Origin: Cavia porcellus
Lineage: Eukaryota > Chordata > Mammalia > Rodentia > Caviidae
Assembly: GCF_034190915.1 (NCBI RefSeq)
Contig: NW_026947545.1
Coordinates: 372,001 to 436,000, forward strand
DNA: 64,000 nt
Direction: 5' to 3'
Numbering within the stretch: position 1 is the stretch's first letter; every line of letters begins with the position of its first letter. Positions 24,361 through 36,694 of the stretch are shown piece by piece. Below the pieces are notes generated by a model. The model did not search any database and had not been told where the DNA came from. It worked only from the letters and a program-made list of their open reading frames with translations. A program made the translations under genes and the position numbers.

Positions 24361-27300
24361 TAGGAGTGAGAAAAACATCACGGGTTGGTTCGCATTGTAT
24401 GGGTGTGTGTTACATTACATTCACTAGTAGGAGTGAGAAAAACATCACGGGGTGGTACGCATTGTATGGGTGTGTGTTACATTACATTCACTAGTAGGAG
24501 TGAGAAAAACATCACGGGGTGGTGCGCATTGTATGGGTGTGTGTTACATTACATTCACTAGTAGGAGTGAGAAAAAGATCACGGGGTGGTGTGAATCGGA
24601 GTGTCTGAATTATGATAGGCAGTGAGTGGCAATGTAGGATGGAGAAAAGCACCGCGGGTTGGTCAGCATGGGGAGGTCAGGGAACATGCAGTGGCAATGT
24701 AGGATAGGTTACCAAAAACCATCGCGGGGTGGTGCGCACTGTATGATTGTGTGTTACATTACATTCACTAGAAGTAGTGAGAAAAACATCACGGGGTGGT
24801 GCGCATTGTATGGGTGTGTGTTACATTACATTCACTAGTAGGAGTGAGAAAAACATCACGGGGTGATGCGCATTGAATGGGTGTGTGTTACATTACATTC
24901 ACTAGTAGGAGTGAGAAAAATATCACGGGGTGGTGCGCATTGTATGGGTGTGTGTTACATTATATTCAGTAGTAGGAGTGAGAAAAACATCACGGGGTGT
25001 TGCGCATTGTATGGGTGTGTGTTACATTACATTCATTAGTAGGAGTGAGAAAAACATCATGGGATGGTGCGCATTGTATGGGTGTGTGTTACATTACATT
25101 CACTAGTAGGAGTGAGAAAAACATCACGGGGTGGTGCGCATTGTATGGGTGTGTGTTACATTACATTCACTAGTAGGAGTGAGAAAAACATCACGGGGTG
25201 GTGCGCATTGTATGGGTGTGTGTTACATTACATTCACTAGTAGGAGTGAGAAAAACATCACGGGGTGGTGCGCATTGTATGGGTGTGTGTTACATTACAT
25301 TCACTAGTAGGAGTGAGAAAAACATCACGGGGTGGTGGGAATCGGACGGTCTGAATGAGGATAGGCAGTGAGTGGCAATGTAGGATGGAGAAAAACACCG
25401 CGGGGTGGTCAGCATTGGGAGGTCAGGGAACATGCAGTGGCAATGTAGGATAGCTTTCTGAAAAACATCGCGGGGTGCTGCGCATTGTATGGGTGTGTGT
25501 TATATTACATTCACTAGTAGGAGTGAGAAAAACATCACGGGGTGATGCGCATTGTATGGGTGTGTGTTACATTACATTCACAGTAGGAGTGAGAAAAACA
25601 TCACGGTGTGGTGCGCATTGTATGGGTGTGTGTTACATTACATTCACTAGTAGGAGTGAGAAAAACATCACGGGGTGGTGCGCATTTTATGGGTGTGTGT
25701 TACATTACATTCACTAGTAGGAGTGAGAAAAACATCACGGGGTGGTGTGAATCGGAGGGTCTGAATTAGGATAGGCAGTGAGTGGTAATGTAGGATGGAG
25801 AAAAGCACCGCAGGGTGGTCAGCATGGGGAGGTCAGGGAACATGCAGTGGCAATGTAGGATAGGTTTCTGAAAAACATCGTGGGGTGGTGCGCATTGTAT
25901 GGGTGTGTGTTACATTACATTCACTAGGAGGAGTGAGAAAAACATCACGTGTGATGCGCATTGTATTGGTGAGTGTTACATTACATTCACTAGTAGGAGT
26001 GAGAAAAACATCACGGGATGGTGCGCATTGTATGGGTGTGTGTTACATTACATTCACTAGTAGGAGTGAGAAAAACTTCACGGGGTGGTGTGAATCGGAG
26101 GGTCTGAATTAGGAAAGGCAGTGAGTGGCAATGTAGGATGGAGAAAAGCAAAGCGGGGTGGTCAGCATGGGGAGGTAAGGGAACATGCAGTGGCAATGTA
26201 GGATAGGTTTCTGAAAAACATCGCGGGGTGGTGCACATTGTATGGGTGTGTGTTACATTACATTCACTAGTAGGAGAGTGAAAAACATGACGGGGTGGTG
26301 CGCATTGTATGGGTGTGTGTTACATTACATTCACTAGTAGGAGTGAGAAAAACATCACGGGGTGGTGCGCATTGTATGGGTGTGTGTTACATTACATTCA
26401 CTAGTAGGCGTGAGAAAAACATCACGGGGTGTTGCGCATTGTATGGGTGTGTGTTACATTACATTCACTAGTAGGAGTGTGAAAAACATGACGGGGTGGT
26501 GCGCATTGTATGGGTGTGTGTTACATTACATACACTAGTAGGAGTGAGAAAAACATCACGGGGTGGTGCGCATTGTATGGCTGTGTGTTTTATTACATTC
26601 ACTAGTAGGAGTGAGAAAAACATCACGGGGTGGTGTGAATCGGAGGGTCTGAATTAGGATAGGCAGTGAGTGGCCATGTAGGATGGAGAAAATCACCACG
26701 GGTTGGTCAGCATGGGGAGGTCAGGGAACATGCAGTGGCAATGTAGGATAGGTTTCTGAAAAACATCGCGGGGTGGTGCGCATTGTATGGGTGTGTGTTA
26801 CATTACATTCACTAGTAGGAGTGAGAAAAACACCACGGGGTGGTGCGCATTGTATGGGTGTGTGTTACATTACATTCACTAGTAGGAGTGAGAAAAACAT
26901 CACGGGGTGGTGCGCACTGTATGGGTGTGTGTTACATTACATTCACTAATAGGAGTGAGAAACACATCACGGGGTGGTGCGCATTGTATGGGTGTGTGTT
27001 ACATTACATTCACTAGTAGGAAGGAGAAAAACATCATGGGGTGGTGCGCATTGTATGGGTGTGTGTTACATTACATTCACTAGTAGGAGTGAGAAAAACA
27101 TCACGGTGTGGTGGGAATCGGATGGTCTGAATTAGGATAGGCAGTGAGTGGCAATGTAGGATGGAGAAAAGGACCGCGGGTTGGTCAGCATTGGGAGGTC
27201 AGGGAACATGCAGTGGCAATGTAGGATAGGTTTCTGAAAATCATTGCGGTGTGGTGCGCATTATATGGGTGTGTGTTACATTACATTCACTAGTAGGAGT

Positions 27301-27846
27301 GAGAAAAACATCACGGGGTGGAGTGCATTGTATGGGTGTGTGTTACATTCCATTCACTAGTAGGAGTGAGAAAAACATCACGGGGTGGTGTGAATCGGAG
27401 GGTCTGAATTAAGATAGGCAGGGAGTGGCAACGTAGGATGGAGAAAAGCACCGCGGGGTGATCAGCATGTTGAGGTCAGCGAACATGCAGTGGCAATGTA
27501 GGATAGGTTTCTGAAAAACATCGCGGGGTGGTGCGCATTTTATGGGTGTGTGTTACATTACATTCACTAGTAGGAGTGAGAAAAACATCACGCGGTGGTG
27601 CGCATTGTATGGGTGTGTGTTACATTACATTCACTAGTAGGAGTGAGAAAAACATCACGGGGTGGTGCGCATTGTATGGGTGTGTGTTACATTACATTCA
27701 CTAGTAGGAGTGAATAAAACATCACGGGGTGGTGCGCATTGTATGGGTGTGTGTTACATTACATTCACTAGTAGGAGTGAGGAAAACATCACGGGGTGGT
27801 GCGCATTGTATGGGTGTGTGTTACATTACATTCACTAGTAGGAGTG
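24361..27846. repeat. Array block 8, start of the more regular right-hand organisation
   Basis: B2 units start at 24644, 25390, 25800, 26143, 26688, 27166 and 27443. From 25390 on the subtypes follow an order that recurs to the end of the window: caccgcaggg (25800), caaagcgggg (26143), ggaccgcggg (27166), gttgagg (27443). The segment 25330-26600 matches 29550-30820 at offset 4217. After that the offset falls to 3940, because the later copy lacks 277 bp (the 26688 doublet plus two A monomers). The block ends at the SINE insertion. Confidence 0.88.
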
Positions 27847-27862
27847 AGAAAAACATCACGGG
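27847..27862. repeat. Target-site duplication, left copy
   Basis: The 16 bases agaaaaacatcacggg belong to an ordinary satellite head and recur exactly at 27974-27989, on the far side of the SINE. The A-rich start next to the nick fits cleavage by the LINE-1 endonuclease, which prefers a TTTT/AA-like site on the other strand. The satellite monomer resumes in register after the right copy, which confirms a simple insertion. Confidence 0.93.
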
Positions 27863-27875
27863 AGGGCTGGAGATT

Positions 27876-27886
27876 TAGCTCGGCGG
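27876..27886 (+). promoter_or_regulatory. Pol III A box of the SINE
   Basis: tagctcggcgg fits the internal tRNA A-box pattern TRGYNNARNNG with one change (G where A is usual). It lies 13 bases into the body, as expected for a tRNA-derived SINE. Confidence 0.7.
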
Positions 27887-27919
27887 CATAAGTGCCTGCC
27901 TTGCAAGCAGGTGGTCGTG

Positions 27920-27930
27920 AGTTTGATCCC
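27920..27930 (+). promoter_or_regulatory. Pol III B box of the SINE, two mismatches
   Basis: agtttgatccc aligns with the B-box pattern GGTTCGANNCC with mismatches at the first and fifth bases. The fifth-base change turns TTCG into TTTG, a typical loss of a methylated CpG. The box starts 44 bases after the A box, which is normal tRNA spacing. Weakening of the B box suggests poor transcription of this copy. Confidence 0.65.
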
Positions 27931-27940
27931 CAGTACTGAT

Positions 27941-27967
27941 AAAAAAAAAATAAAAAAAAAAAAAAAA
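27941..27967 (+). other. A-rich tail of the SINE
   Basis: Ten A, one T and sixteen A follow the body directly. The near-pure tail, together with the perfect target-site duplication, suggests the insertion is fairly young. Confidence 0.9.
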
Positions 27968-27973
27968 TTGCAC

Positions 27974-27989
27974 AGAAAAACATCACGGG
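27974..27989. repeat. Target-site duplication, right copy
   Basis: This is an exact repeat of 27847-27862 in which the interrupted monomer head resumes. The likely empty site survives in the homologous segment at 31787-31802, which reads agaaaatcatcacggg with one substitution and no insertion. Confidence 0.93.
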
Positions 27990-30900
27990 GTGGTGCGCAT
28001 TGTATGGGTGTGTGTTACATTACATTCACTAGTAGGAGTGAGGAAAACATCACGGGGTGGTGCGCATTGTATGGGTGTGTGTTACATAACATTCACTAGT
28101 AGGAGTGAGAAAAACATCACGGGTTGGTTCGCATTGTATGGGTGTGTGTTACATTACATTCACTAGTAGGAGTGAGAAAAACATCACGGGGTGGTACGCA
28201 TTGTATGGGTGTGTGTTACATTACATTCACTAGTAGGAGTGAGAAAAACATCACGGGGTGGTGCGCATTGTATGGGTGTGTGTTACATTACATTCACTAG
28301 TAGGAGTGAGAAAAAGATCACGGGGTGGTGTGAATCGGAGTGTCTGAATTATGATAGGCAGTGAGTGGCAATGTAGGATGGAGAAAAGCACCGCGGGTTG
28401 GTCAGCATGGGGAGGTCAGGGAACATGCAGTGGCAATGTAGGATAGGTTACCAAAAACCATCGCGGGGTGGTGCGCACTGTATGATTGTGTGTTACATTA
28501 CATTCACTAGAAGTAGTGAGAAAAACATCACGGGGTGGTGCGCATTGTATGGGTGTGTGTTACATTACATTCACTAGTAGGAGTGAGAAAAACATCACGG
28601 GGTGCTGCGCATTGTATGGGTGTGTGTTACATTACATTCACTAGTAGGAGTGAGAAAAACATCACGGGGTGGTGCGCATTGTATGGGTGTGTGTTACATT
28701 ACATTCACTTGTAGGAGTGAGGAAAACATCACGGGGTGGTGCGCATTGTATGGGTGTGTGTTACATTACATTCACTAGTAGGAGTGAGAAAAACATCACG
28801 GGGTGGTGCGCATTTTATGGGTGTGTGTTACATTACATTCACTAGTAGGAGTGAGAAAAACATCATGGGGTGGTGCGCATTGTATGGGTGTGTGTTACAT
28901 TACATTCACTAGTAGGAGAGAGAAAAACATCACGGGGTGGTGGGAATCGGAAGGTCTGAATTAGGATAGGCAGTGAGTGGCAATGTAGGATGGAGAAAAG
29001 CACCGCGGTGTGGTCAGCATTGGGAGGTCAGGGAACATGCAGTGGCAATGTAGGATAGGTTTCTGAAAAACATAGCGGGGTGGTGCGCATTGTATGGGTG
29101 TGTGTTACATTACATTCACTAGTAGGAGTGAGAAAAACATCACGGGGTGATGCGCATTGAATGGGTGTGTGTTACATTACATTCACTAGTAGGAGTGAGA
29201 AAAACATCACGGGGTGGTGCGCATTGTATGGGTGTGTGTTACATTATATTCAGTAGTAGGAGTGAGAAAAACATCACGGGGTGTTGCGCATTGTATGGGT
29301 GTGTGTTACATTACATTCATTAGTAGGAGTGAGAAAAACATCATGGGATGGTGCGCATTGTATGGGTGTGTGTTACATTACATTCACTAGTAGGAGTGAG
29401 AAAAACATCACGGGGTGGTGCGCATTGTATGGGTGTGTGTTACATTACATTCACTAGTAGGAGTGAGAAAAACATCACGGGGTGGTGCGCATTGTATGGG
29501 TGTGTGTTACATTACATTCACTAGTAGGAGTGAGAAAAACATCACGGGGTGGTGGGAATCGGACGGTCTGAATGAGGATAGGCAGTGAGTGGCAATGTAG
29601 GATGGAGAAAAACACCGCGGGGTGGTCAGCATTGGGAGGTCAGGGAACATGCAGTGGCAATGTAGGATAGCTTTCTGAAAAACATCGCGGGGTGCTGCGC
29701 ATTGTATGGGTGTGTGTTATATTACATTCACTAGTAGGAGTGAGAAAAACATCACGGGGTGATGCGCATTGTATGGGTGTGTGTTACATTACATTCACAG
29801 TAGGAGTGAGAAAAACATCACGGTGTGGTGCGCATTGTATGGGTGTGTGTTACATTACATTCACTAGTAGGAGTGAGAAAAACATCACGGGGTGGTGCGC
29901 ATTTTATGGGTGTGTGTTACATTACATTCACTAGTAGGAGTGAGAAAAACATCACGGGGTGGTGTGAATCGGAGGGTCTGAATTAGGATAGGCAGTGAGT
30001 GGTAATGTAGGATGGAGAAAAGCACCGCAGGGTGGTCAGCATGGGGAGGTCAGGGAACATGCAGTGGCAATGTAGGATAGGTTTCTGAAAAACATCGTGG
30101 GGTGGTGCGCATTGTATGGGTGTGTGTTACATTACATTCACTAGGAGGAGTGAGAAAAACATCACGTGTGATGCGCATTGTATTGGTGAGTGTTACATTA
30201 CATTCACTAGTAGGAGTGAGAAAAACATCACGGGATGGTGCGCATTGTATGGGTGTGTGTTACATTACATTCACTAGTAGGAGTGAGAAAAACATCACGG
30301 GGTGGTGTGAATCGGAGGGTCTGAATTAGGAAAGGCAGTGAGTGGCAATGTAGGATGGAGAAAAGCAAAGCGGGGTGGTCAGCATGGGGAGGTAAGGGAA
30401 CATGCAGTGGCAATGTAGGATAGGTTTCTGAAAAACATCGCGGGGTGGTGCACATTGTATGGGTGTGTGTTACATTACATTCACTAGTAGGAGAGTGAAA
30501 AACATGACGGGGTGGTGCGCATTGTATGGGTGTGTGTTACATTACATTCACTAGTAGGAGTGAGAAAAACATCACGGGGTGGTGCGCATTGTATGGGTGT
30601 GTGTTACATTACATTCACTAGTAGGCGTGAGAAAAACATCACGGGGTGTTGCGCATTGTATGGGTGTGTGTTACATTACATTCACTAGTAGGAGTGTGAA
30701 AAACATGACGGGGTGGTGCGCATTGTATGGGTGTGTGTTACATTACATACACTAGTAGGAGTGAGAAAAACATCACGGGGTGGTGCGCATTGTATGGCTG
30801 TGTGTTACATTACATTCACTAGTAGGAGTGAGAAAAACATCACGGGGTGGTGCGCACTGTATGGGTGTGTGTTACATTACATTCACTAGTAGGAGTGAGA

Positions 30901-31724
30901 AAAACATCACGGGGTGGTGCGCATTGTATGGGTGTGTGTTACATTACATTCACTAGTAGGAAGGAGAAAAACATCATGGGGTGGTGCGCATTGTATGGGT
31001 GTGTGTTACATTACATTCACTAGTAGGAGTGAGAAAAACATCACGGTGTGGTGGGAATCGGATGGTCTGAATTAGGATAGGCAGTGAGTGGCAATGTAGG
31101 ATGGAGAAAAGGACCGCGGGTTGGTCAGCATTGGGAGGTCAGGGAACATGCAGTGGCAATGTAGGATAGGTTTCTGAAAATCATTGCGGTGTGGTGCGCA
31201 TTATATGGGTGTGTGTTACATTACATTCACTAGTAGGAGTGAGAAAAACATCACGGGGTGGAGTGCATTGTATGGGTGTGTGTTACATTCCATTCACTAG
31301 TAGGAGTGAGAAAAACATCACGGGGTGGTGTGAATCGGAGGGTCTGAATTAAGATAGGCAGGGAGTGGCAACGTAGGATGGAGAAAAGCACCGCGGGGTG
31401 ATCAGCATGTTGAGGTCAGCGAACATGCAGTGGCAATGTAGGATAGGTTTCTGAAAAACATCGCGGGGTGGTGCGCATTTTATGGGTGTGTGTTACATTA
31501 CATTCACTAGTAGGAGTGAGAAAAACATCACGCGGTGGTGCGCATTGTATGGGTGTGTGTTACATTACATTCACTAGTAGGAGTGAGAAAAACATCACGG
31601 GGTGGTGCGCATTGTATGGGTGTGTGTTACATTACATTAACTAGTAGGAGTGAATAAAACATCACGGGGTGGTGCGCATTGTATGGGTGTGTGTTACATT
31701 ACATTCACTAGTAGGAGTGAGGAA
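27990..31724. repeat. Array block 9, right of the SINE
   Basis: B2 units start at 28383, 28995, 29607, 30017, 30360, 31106 and 31383. One monomer after the SINE (28040-28085) the sequence switches from the order seen at 31720-31860 (gaggaaaac monomers) to that of 24340 onward (cataacattc then cgggttggttcg), which marks a recombination joint. From 29550 the block repeats 25330 at offset 4217. The extra doublet at 28995 is absent from the earlier copy (478 bp difference). From 28080 to about 33200 the block is repeated at 41575-46540. Confidence 0.85.
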
Positions 31725-32740
31725 AACATCACGGGGTGGTGCGCATTGTATGGGTGTGTGTTACATTACATTCACTAGTAGGAGTGAGAAAATCATCACG
31801 GGGTGGTGCGCATTGTATGGGTGTGTGTTACATTACATTCACTAGTAGGAGTGAGGAAAACATCACGGGGTGGTGCGCATTGTATGGGTGTGTGTTACAT
31901 TACATTCACTAGTGGGAGTGAGAAAAACATCACGGGGTGGTGCGCATTGTATGGGTGTGTGTTACGTTACATTCACTAGTAGGAGTGAGAAAAACATCAC
32001 GGGGTGGTGCGCATTGTATGGGTGTGTGTTACGTTACATTCACTAGTAGGAGTGAGAAAAACATCACGGGGTGGTGCGCATTTTATGGGTGTGTGTTACA
32101 TTACATTCACTAGTAGGAGTGAGAAAAACATCACGGGGTGGTGCGCATTGTATGGGTGTGTGTTACATTACATTCACTAGTAGGAGAGAGAAAAACATCA
32201 CGGGGTGGTGGGAATCGGAGGGTCTGAATTAGGATAGGCAGTGAGTGGCAATGTAGGATGGAGAAAAGCACCGCGGGTTGGTCAGCATTGGGAGGTCAGG
32301 GAACATGCAGTGGCAATGTAGGATAGGTTTCTGAAAAACATAGCGGGGTGGTGCGCATTGTATGGGTGTGGGTTACATTACATTCACTAGTAGGAGTGAG
32401 AAAAACATCACGGGGTGATGCGCATTGAATGGGTGTGTGTTACATTACATTCACTAGTAGGAGTGAGAAAAACATCACGGGGTGGTGCGCATTGTATGGG
32501 TGTGTGTTACATTATATTCACTAGTAGGAGTGAGAAAAACATCACGGGGTGGTGCGCATTGTATGGGTGTGTGTTACATTACATTCACTAGTGGGAGTGA
32601 GAAAAACATCACGTGATGGTGCGCATTGTATGGGTGTGTGTTACATTACATTCACTAGTAGGAGTGAGAAAAACATCACGGGGTGGTGTGAATCGGAGGG
32701 TCTGAATTAGGATAGGCAGTGAGTGGCAATGTAGGATGGA
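30017..32740. repeat. Five-doublet cassette, 2724-bp version
   Basis: Measured from one caccgcaggg-type B2 to the next, the cassette contains in order the subtypes caccgcaggg (30017), caaagcgggg (30360), ggaccgcggg (31106), gttgagg (31383) and cagcattggg followed by catagcgg (32263). Steps are 343, 746, 277, 880 and 478 bp. It is one A monomer shorter than the 2791-bp cassettes at 43292 and 47314, the difference lying in the fourth step. Confidence 0.85.
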
Positions 32741-34645
32741 GAAAAGCACCGCAGGGTGGTCAGCATGGGGAGGTCAGGGAACATGCAGTGGCAATGTAGG
32801 ATAGGTTTCTGAAAAACATCGTGGGGTGGTGCGCATTGTATGGGTGTGTGTTACATTACATTCACTAGGAGGAGTGAGAAAAACATCACGTGTGATGCGC
32901 ATTGTATTGGTGAGTGTTACATTACATTCACTAGTAGGAGTGAGAAAAACATCACGGGATGGTGCGCATTGTATGGGTGTGTGTTACATTACATTCACTA
33001 GTAGGAGTGAGAAAAACATCACGGGGTGGTGTGAATCGGAGGGTCTGAATTAGGAAAGGCAGTGAGTGGCAATGTAGGATGGAGAAAAGCAAAGCGGGGT
33101 GGTCAGCATGGGGAGGTAAGGGAACATGCAGTGGCAATGTAGGATAGGTTTCTGAAAAACATCGCGGGGTGGTGCACATTGTATGGGTGTGTGTTACATT
33201 ACATTCACTAGTAGGAGAGTGAAAAACATGACGGGGTGGTGCGCATTGTATGAGTGTGTGTTACATTACATTCACTAGTAGGAGTGAGAAAAACATCACG
33301 GGGTGGTGCGCATTGTATGGGTGTGTGTTACATTACATTCACTAGTAGGCGTGAGAAAAACATCACGGGGTGGTGCGCATTGTATGGGTGTGTGTTACAT
33401 TACATTCACTAGTAGGAAGGAGAAAAACATCATGGGGTGGTGCGCATTGTATGGGTGTGTGTTACATTACATTCACTAGTAGGAGTGAGAAAAACATCAC
33501 GGTGTGGTGGGAATCGGATGGTCTGAATTAGGATAGGCAGTGAGTGGCAATGTAGGATGGAGAAAAGGACCGCGGGTTGGTCAGCATTGGGAGGTCAGGG
33601 AACATGCAGTGGCAATGTAGGATAGGTTTCTGAAAATCATTGCGGTGTGGTGCTCATTATATGGGTGTGTGTTACATTACATTCACTAGTAGGAGTGAGA
33701 AAAACATCACGGGGTGGAGTGCATTGTATGGGTGTGTGTTACATTCCATTCACTAGTAGGAGTGAGAAAAACATCACGGGGTGGTGTGAATCGGAGGGTC
33801 TGAATTAAGATAGGCAGGGAGTGGCAACGTAGGATGGAGAAAAGCACCGCGGCGTGATCAGCATGTTGAGGTCAGCGAACATGCAGTGGCAATGTAGGAT
33901 AGGTTTCTGAAAAACATCGCGGGGTGGTGCGCATTTTATGGGTGTGTGTTACATTACATTCACTAGTAGGAGTGAGAAAAACATCACGGGGTGGTGCGCA
34001 TTGTATGGGTGTGTGTTACATTACATTCACTAGTAGGAGTGAGAAAAACATCATGCGGTGGTGCGCATTGTATAGGTGTGTGTTACATTACATTCACTAG
34101 TAGGAGTGAGAAAAACATCACGGGGTGGTGCGCATTGTATGGGTGTGTGTTACATTACATTCACTAGTAGGAGTGAATAAAACATCACGGGGTGGTGCGC
34201 ATTGTATGGGTGTGTGTTACATTACATTCACTAGTAGGAGTGAGGAAAACATCACGGGGTGGTGCGCATTGTATGGGTGTGTGTTACATTACATTCACTA
34301 GTAGGAGTGAGAAAAACATCACGGGGTGGTGCGCATTGTATGGGTGTGTGTTACATTACATTCACTAGTAGGAGTGAGGAAAACATCACGGGGTGGTGTG
34401 CATTGTATGGGTGTGTGTTACATTACATTCACTAGTGGGAGTGAGAAAAACATCACGGGGTGGTGCGCATTGTATGGGTGTGTGTTACATTACATTCACT
34501 AGTAGGAGTGAGAAAAACATCACGGGGTGGTGCGCATTGTATGGGTGTGTGTTACATTACATTCACTAGTAGGAGTGAGAAATACATCACGGGGTGGTGC
34601 GCATTGTATGGGTGTGTGTTACATTACATTCACTAGTAGGAGTGA

Positions 34646-34718
34646 GAAAAATATCACGGGGTGGTGTGAATTGGAGGGTCTGAATTAGGATAGGCAGTGA
34701 GTGGCAATGTAGGATGGA
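34646..34718 (+). repeat. Reference B1 monomer (73 bp)
   Basis: B1 opens with the same head as A (here with t for c, aatatcacgg) and then switches to unrelated-looking sequence: gaattggagggtctgaatta, then ggataggcagtgagtggc, ending caatgtaggatgga. Its last bases, gtaggatggagaaaa, align with the A joint gtaggagtgagaaaa, so B1 looks like a diverged sibling of A, not a foreign insert. B1 is always followed directly by B2. Subtypes can be told apart by gtgaatc or gggaatc, aattagg or aattaag or aattatg, and ggtctg or ggtttg. Confidence 0.93.
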
Positions 34719-34788
34719 GAAAAGCACCGCGGGGTGGTCAGCATGGGGAGGTCAGGGAACATGCAGTGGCAATGTAGGATAGGTTTCT
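34719..34788 (+). repeat. Reference B2 monomer (70 bp)
   Basis: B2 opens with gaaaagcaccgcggggtggt, a variant of the shared head that contains CCGCGG. It continues cagcatggggaggtcaggga, then acatgcagtggcaatgtagg, then ataggtttct, after which a normal A head resumes as gaaaaacatcgcgg. It shares agtggcaatgtaggat with the end of B1, a 16-base direct repeat within the doublet. Subtypes are recognised by caaagcgggg, ggaccgcggg, caccgcaggg, cagcattggg, or gatcagcatgttgagg. These tags allow long-range duplications to be traced through the window. Confidence 0.93.
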
Positions 34789-36694
34789 GAAAAACATCGC
34801 GGGGTGGTGCGCATTGTATGGGTGTGTGTTACATTACATTCACTAGTAGGAGTGAGAAAAACATCACTGAGTGGTGCGCATTGTATGGGTGTGTGTTACA
34901 TTACATTCACTAGTAGGAGTGAGAAAAACATCACGGGGTGGTGCGCATTGTATGGGTGTGTTTTACATTACATTCAGTAGTAGGAGTGAGAAAAACATCA
35001 CGGGGTGGTGCGCATTGTATGGGTGTGTGTTACATTACATTCACTAGTAGGATTGAGAAAAACATCACGGGGTGGTGCGCATTGTATGGGTGTGTGTTAC
35101 ATTACATTCACTAGTAGGAGTGAGAAAAACATCACGGGGTGGTGCGCATTGTATGGGTGTGAGTTACATTACATTAAATAGTAGGAGTGAGAAAATCATC
35201 ATGGGGTGGTGGGAATCGGAGGGTCTGAATTAGGATAGGCAGTGAGTGGCAATGTAGGATGGAGAAAAGCACCACGGGGTGGTCAGCATGAGGAGGTCAG
35301 GGAACATGCAGTGGCAATGTAGGATAGGTTTCTGAAAAGCATCGCGGGGTCGTGCGCATTGTATGGGTGTGTGTTACATTACATTCACTAGTAGGAGTGA
35401 GAAAAACATCGCGGGGTGGTGCGCATTGTTTGGGTGTGTGTTACATTACATTCACTAGTAGGAGTGAGAAAAACATCACGGGGTGATGCGCATTGTATGG
35501 GTGTGTGTTACATTACATTCACTAGTAGGTGTGAGAAAAACATCACGGGGTGGTGCGCATTGTAATGGTGTGTGTTACATTACATTCACTAGTAGAAGTG
35601 AGAAAAACATCACGGCGTGGTGCGCATTGTATGGGTGTGTGTTACATTACATTCACTAGTAGGAGTGAGAAAAACATCACGGGGTGCTGCGCATTGTATG
35701 GGTGTTTGTTACATTACATTCACTAGTAGGAGTGAGAAAAACATCACGGGGTGGTGTGAATCGGAGGGTCTGAATTAGAATAGGCAGTGAGTGGCAATGT
35801 AGGATGGAGAAAAGCACCACGGGGTGGTCAGCATGGGGAGGTTAGGGAACATGCAGTGGCAAAGTTAGATAGGTTTCTGAAAAACATCGCGGGGTGGTGC
35901 GCTTTGTATGGGTGTGTGTTACATTACATTCACTAGTAGGAGTGAAAAAAACATCACGGGGTGGTGCGCATTGTATGGGTGTGTGTTACATTACATTCAC
36001 TAGTAGGAGTGAGAAAAACATCACGGGGTGGTGGGAATTGGAAGGTCTGAATTAGGATAGGCAGTGAGTGGCAATGTAGGATGGAGAAAAGCACCGCGGG
36101 GTGGTCAGCATGGTGAGGTCAGGGAACATGCATTGGCAATGTAGGATAGGTTTCTGAAAAACATCTCAGGGTGGTGCGCATTGTATGGGTGTGTGTTACA
36201 TTACATTCACTAGTAGGAGTGAGAAAAACATCACGAGGTGGTGCGCATTGTATGGGTGTGTTTTACATTACATTCACTAGTAGGAGTGAGAAAAACATCA
36301 CGGGGTGGTGCACATTGTATGGGTGTGTGTTACATTACATTCACTAGTAGGAGTGAGAAAAACATCACGGGGTGGTGCGCATTGTATGGTGTGTGTTACA
36401 TTACATTCACTAGTAGGAGTGAGAAAAATATCACGGGGTGGTGCGCATTGTATTGGTGTGTGCTACATTACATTCACTAGTAGGAGTGAGAAAAACATCA
36501 CGGGGTGGTGCGCATTGTATGGGTGTGTGCTACATTACATTCACTAGTAGGAGTGAGAAAAACATCACGGGGTGGTGCGCATTGTATTGGTGTGTGTTAC
36601 ATAACATTCACTAGTAGGAGTGAGGAAAACATCACGGGGTGGTGCGCATTGTATGGGTGTGTGTTACATTACATTCACTAGTGGGAGTGAGAAA

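Larger units (their letters stand above)
27863..27973 (+). mobile_element. tRNA-Ala-derived SINE, ID-like
   Basis: The element interrupts one satellite monomer and is flanked by a perfect 16-bp target-site duplication. Its roughly 77-bp body starts gggctggagatttagctcgg and ends cagtactgat. A tail of 10 A, one T and 16 A follows (27941-27967), then ttgcac. A perfect 5-bp anticodon stem (27895-27899 with 27907-27911) encloses the 7-base loop cttgcaa with anticodon TGC, alanine. Length, tRNA-Ala origin and A tail match the rodent ID/BC1-type family; rodent affiliation is established knowledge of that family, while any narrower lineage is inference. The T-arm is degraded and acceptor ends do not pair, so this is a retroposon copy and not a working tRNA gene. 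It is the only one in the window and was moved by LINE-1 machinery in trans. Confidence 0.88.
31725..36694. repeat. 4970-bp tandem segment, copy 1
   Basis: B2 units start at 32263, 32741, 33084, 33562, 33839, 34719, 35264, 35809 and 36086. All nine have partners exactly 4970 bp downstream. Rare marks also recur at that offset: aaatcatcac at 31790, tacgttac twice, tgagtgtgtg at 33251, tgctcattat at 33651 and aaatacatcac at 34580. I saw no differences in the lines I compared, apart from the joint monomers at 36620-36750. Its right half resembles 21901-24360. Confidence 0.92.

Noticed and set aside
27864..27940. A functional tRNA-Ala gene
   Set aside because: The anticodon arm is perfect, but the acceptor ends do not pair, the T stem has mismatches, and the body has an A tail and target-site duplication. 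It is a retroposed SINE.
27789..27986. Minus-strand 65-codon open frame with a phenylalanine-rich start
   Set aside because: The phenylalanines come from the SINE's A tail read backwards and the rest from the SINE body and satellite.
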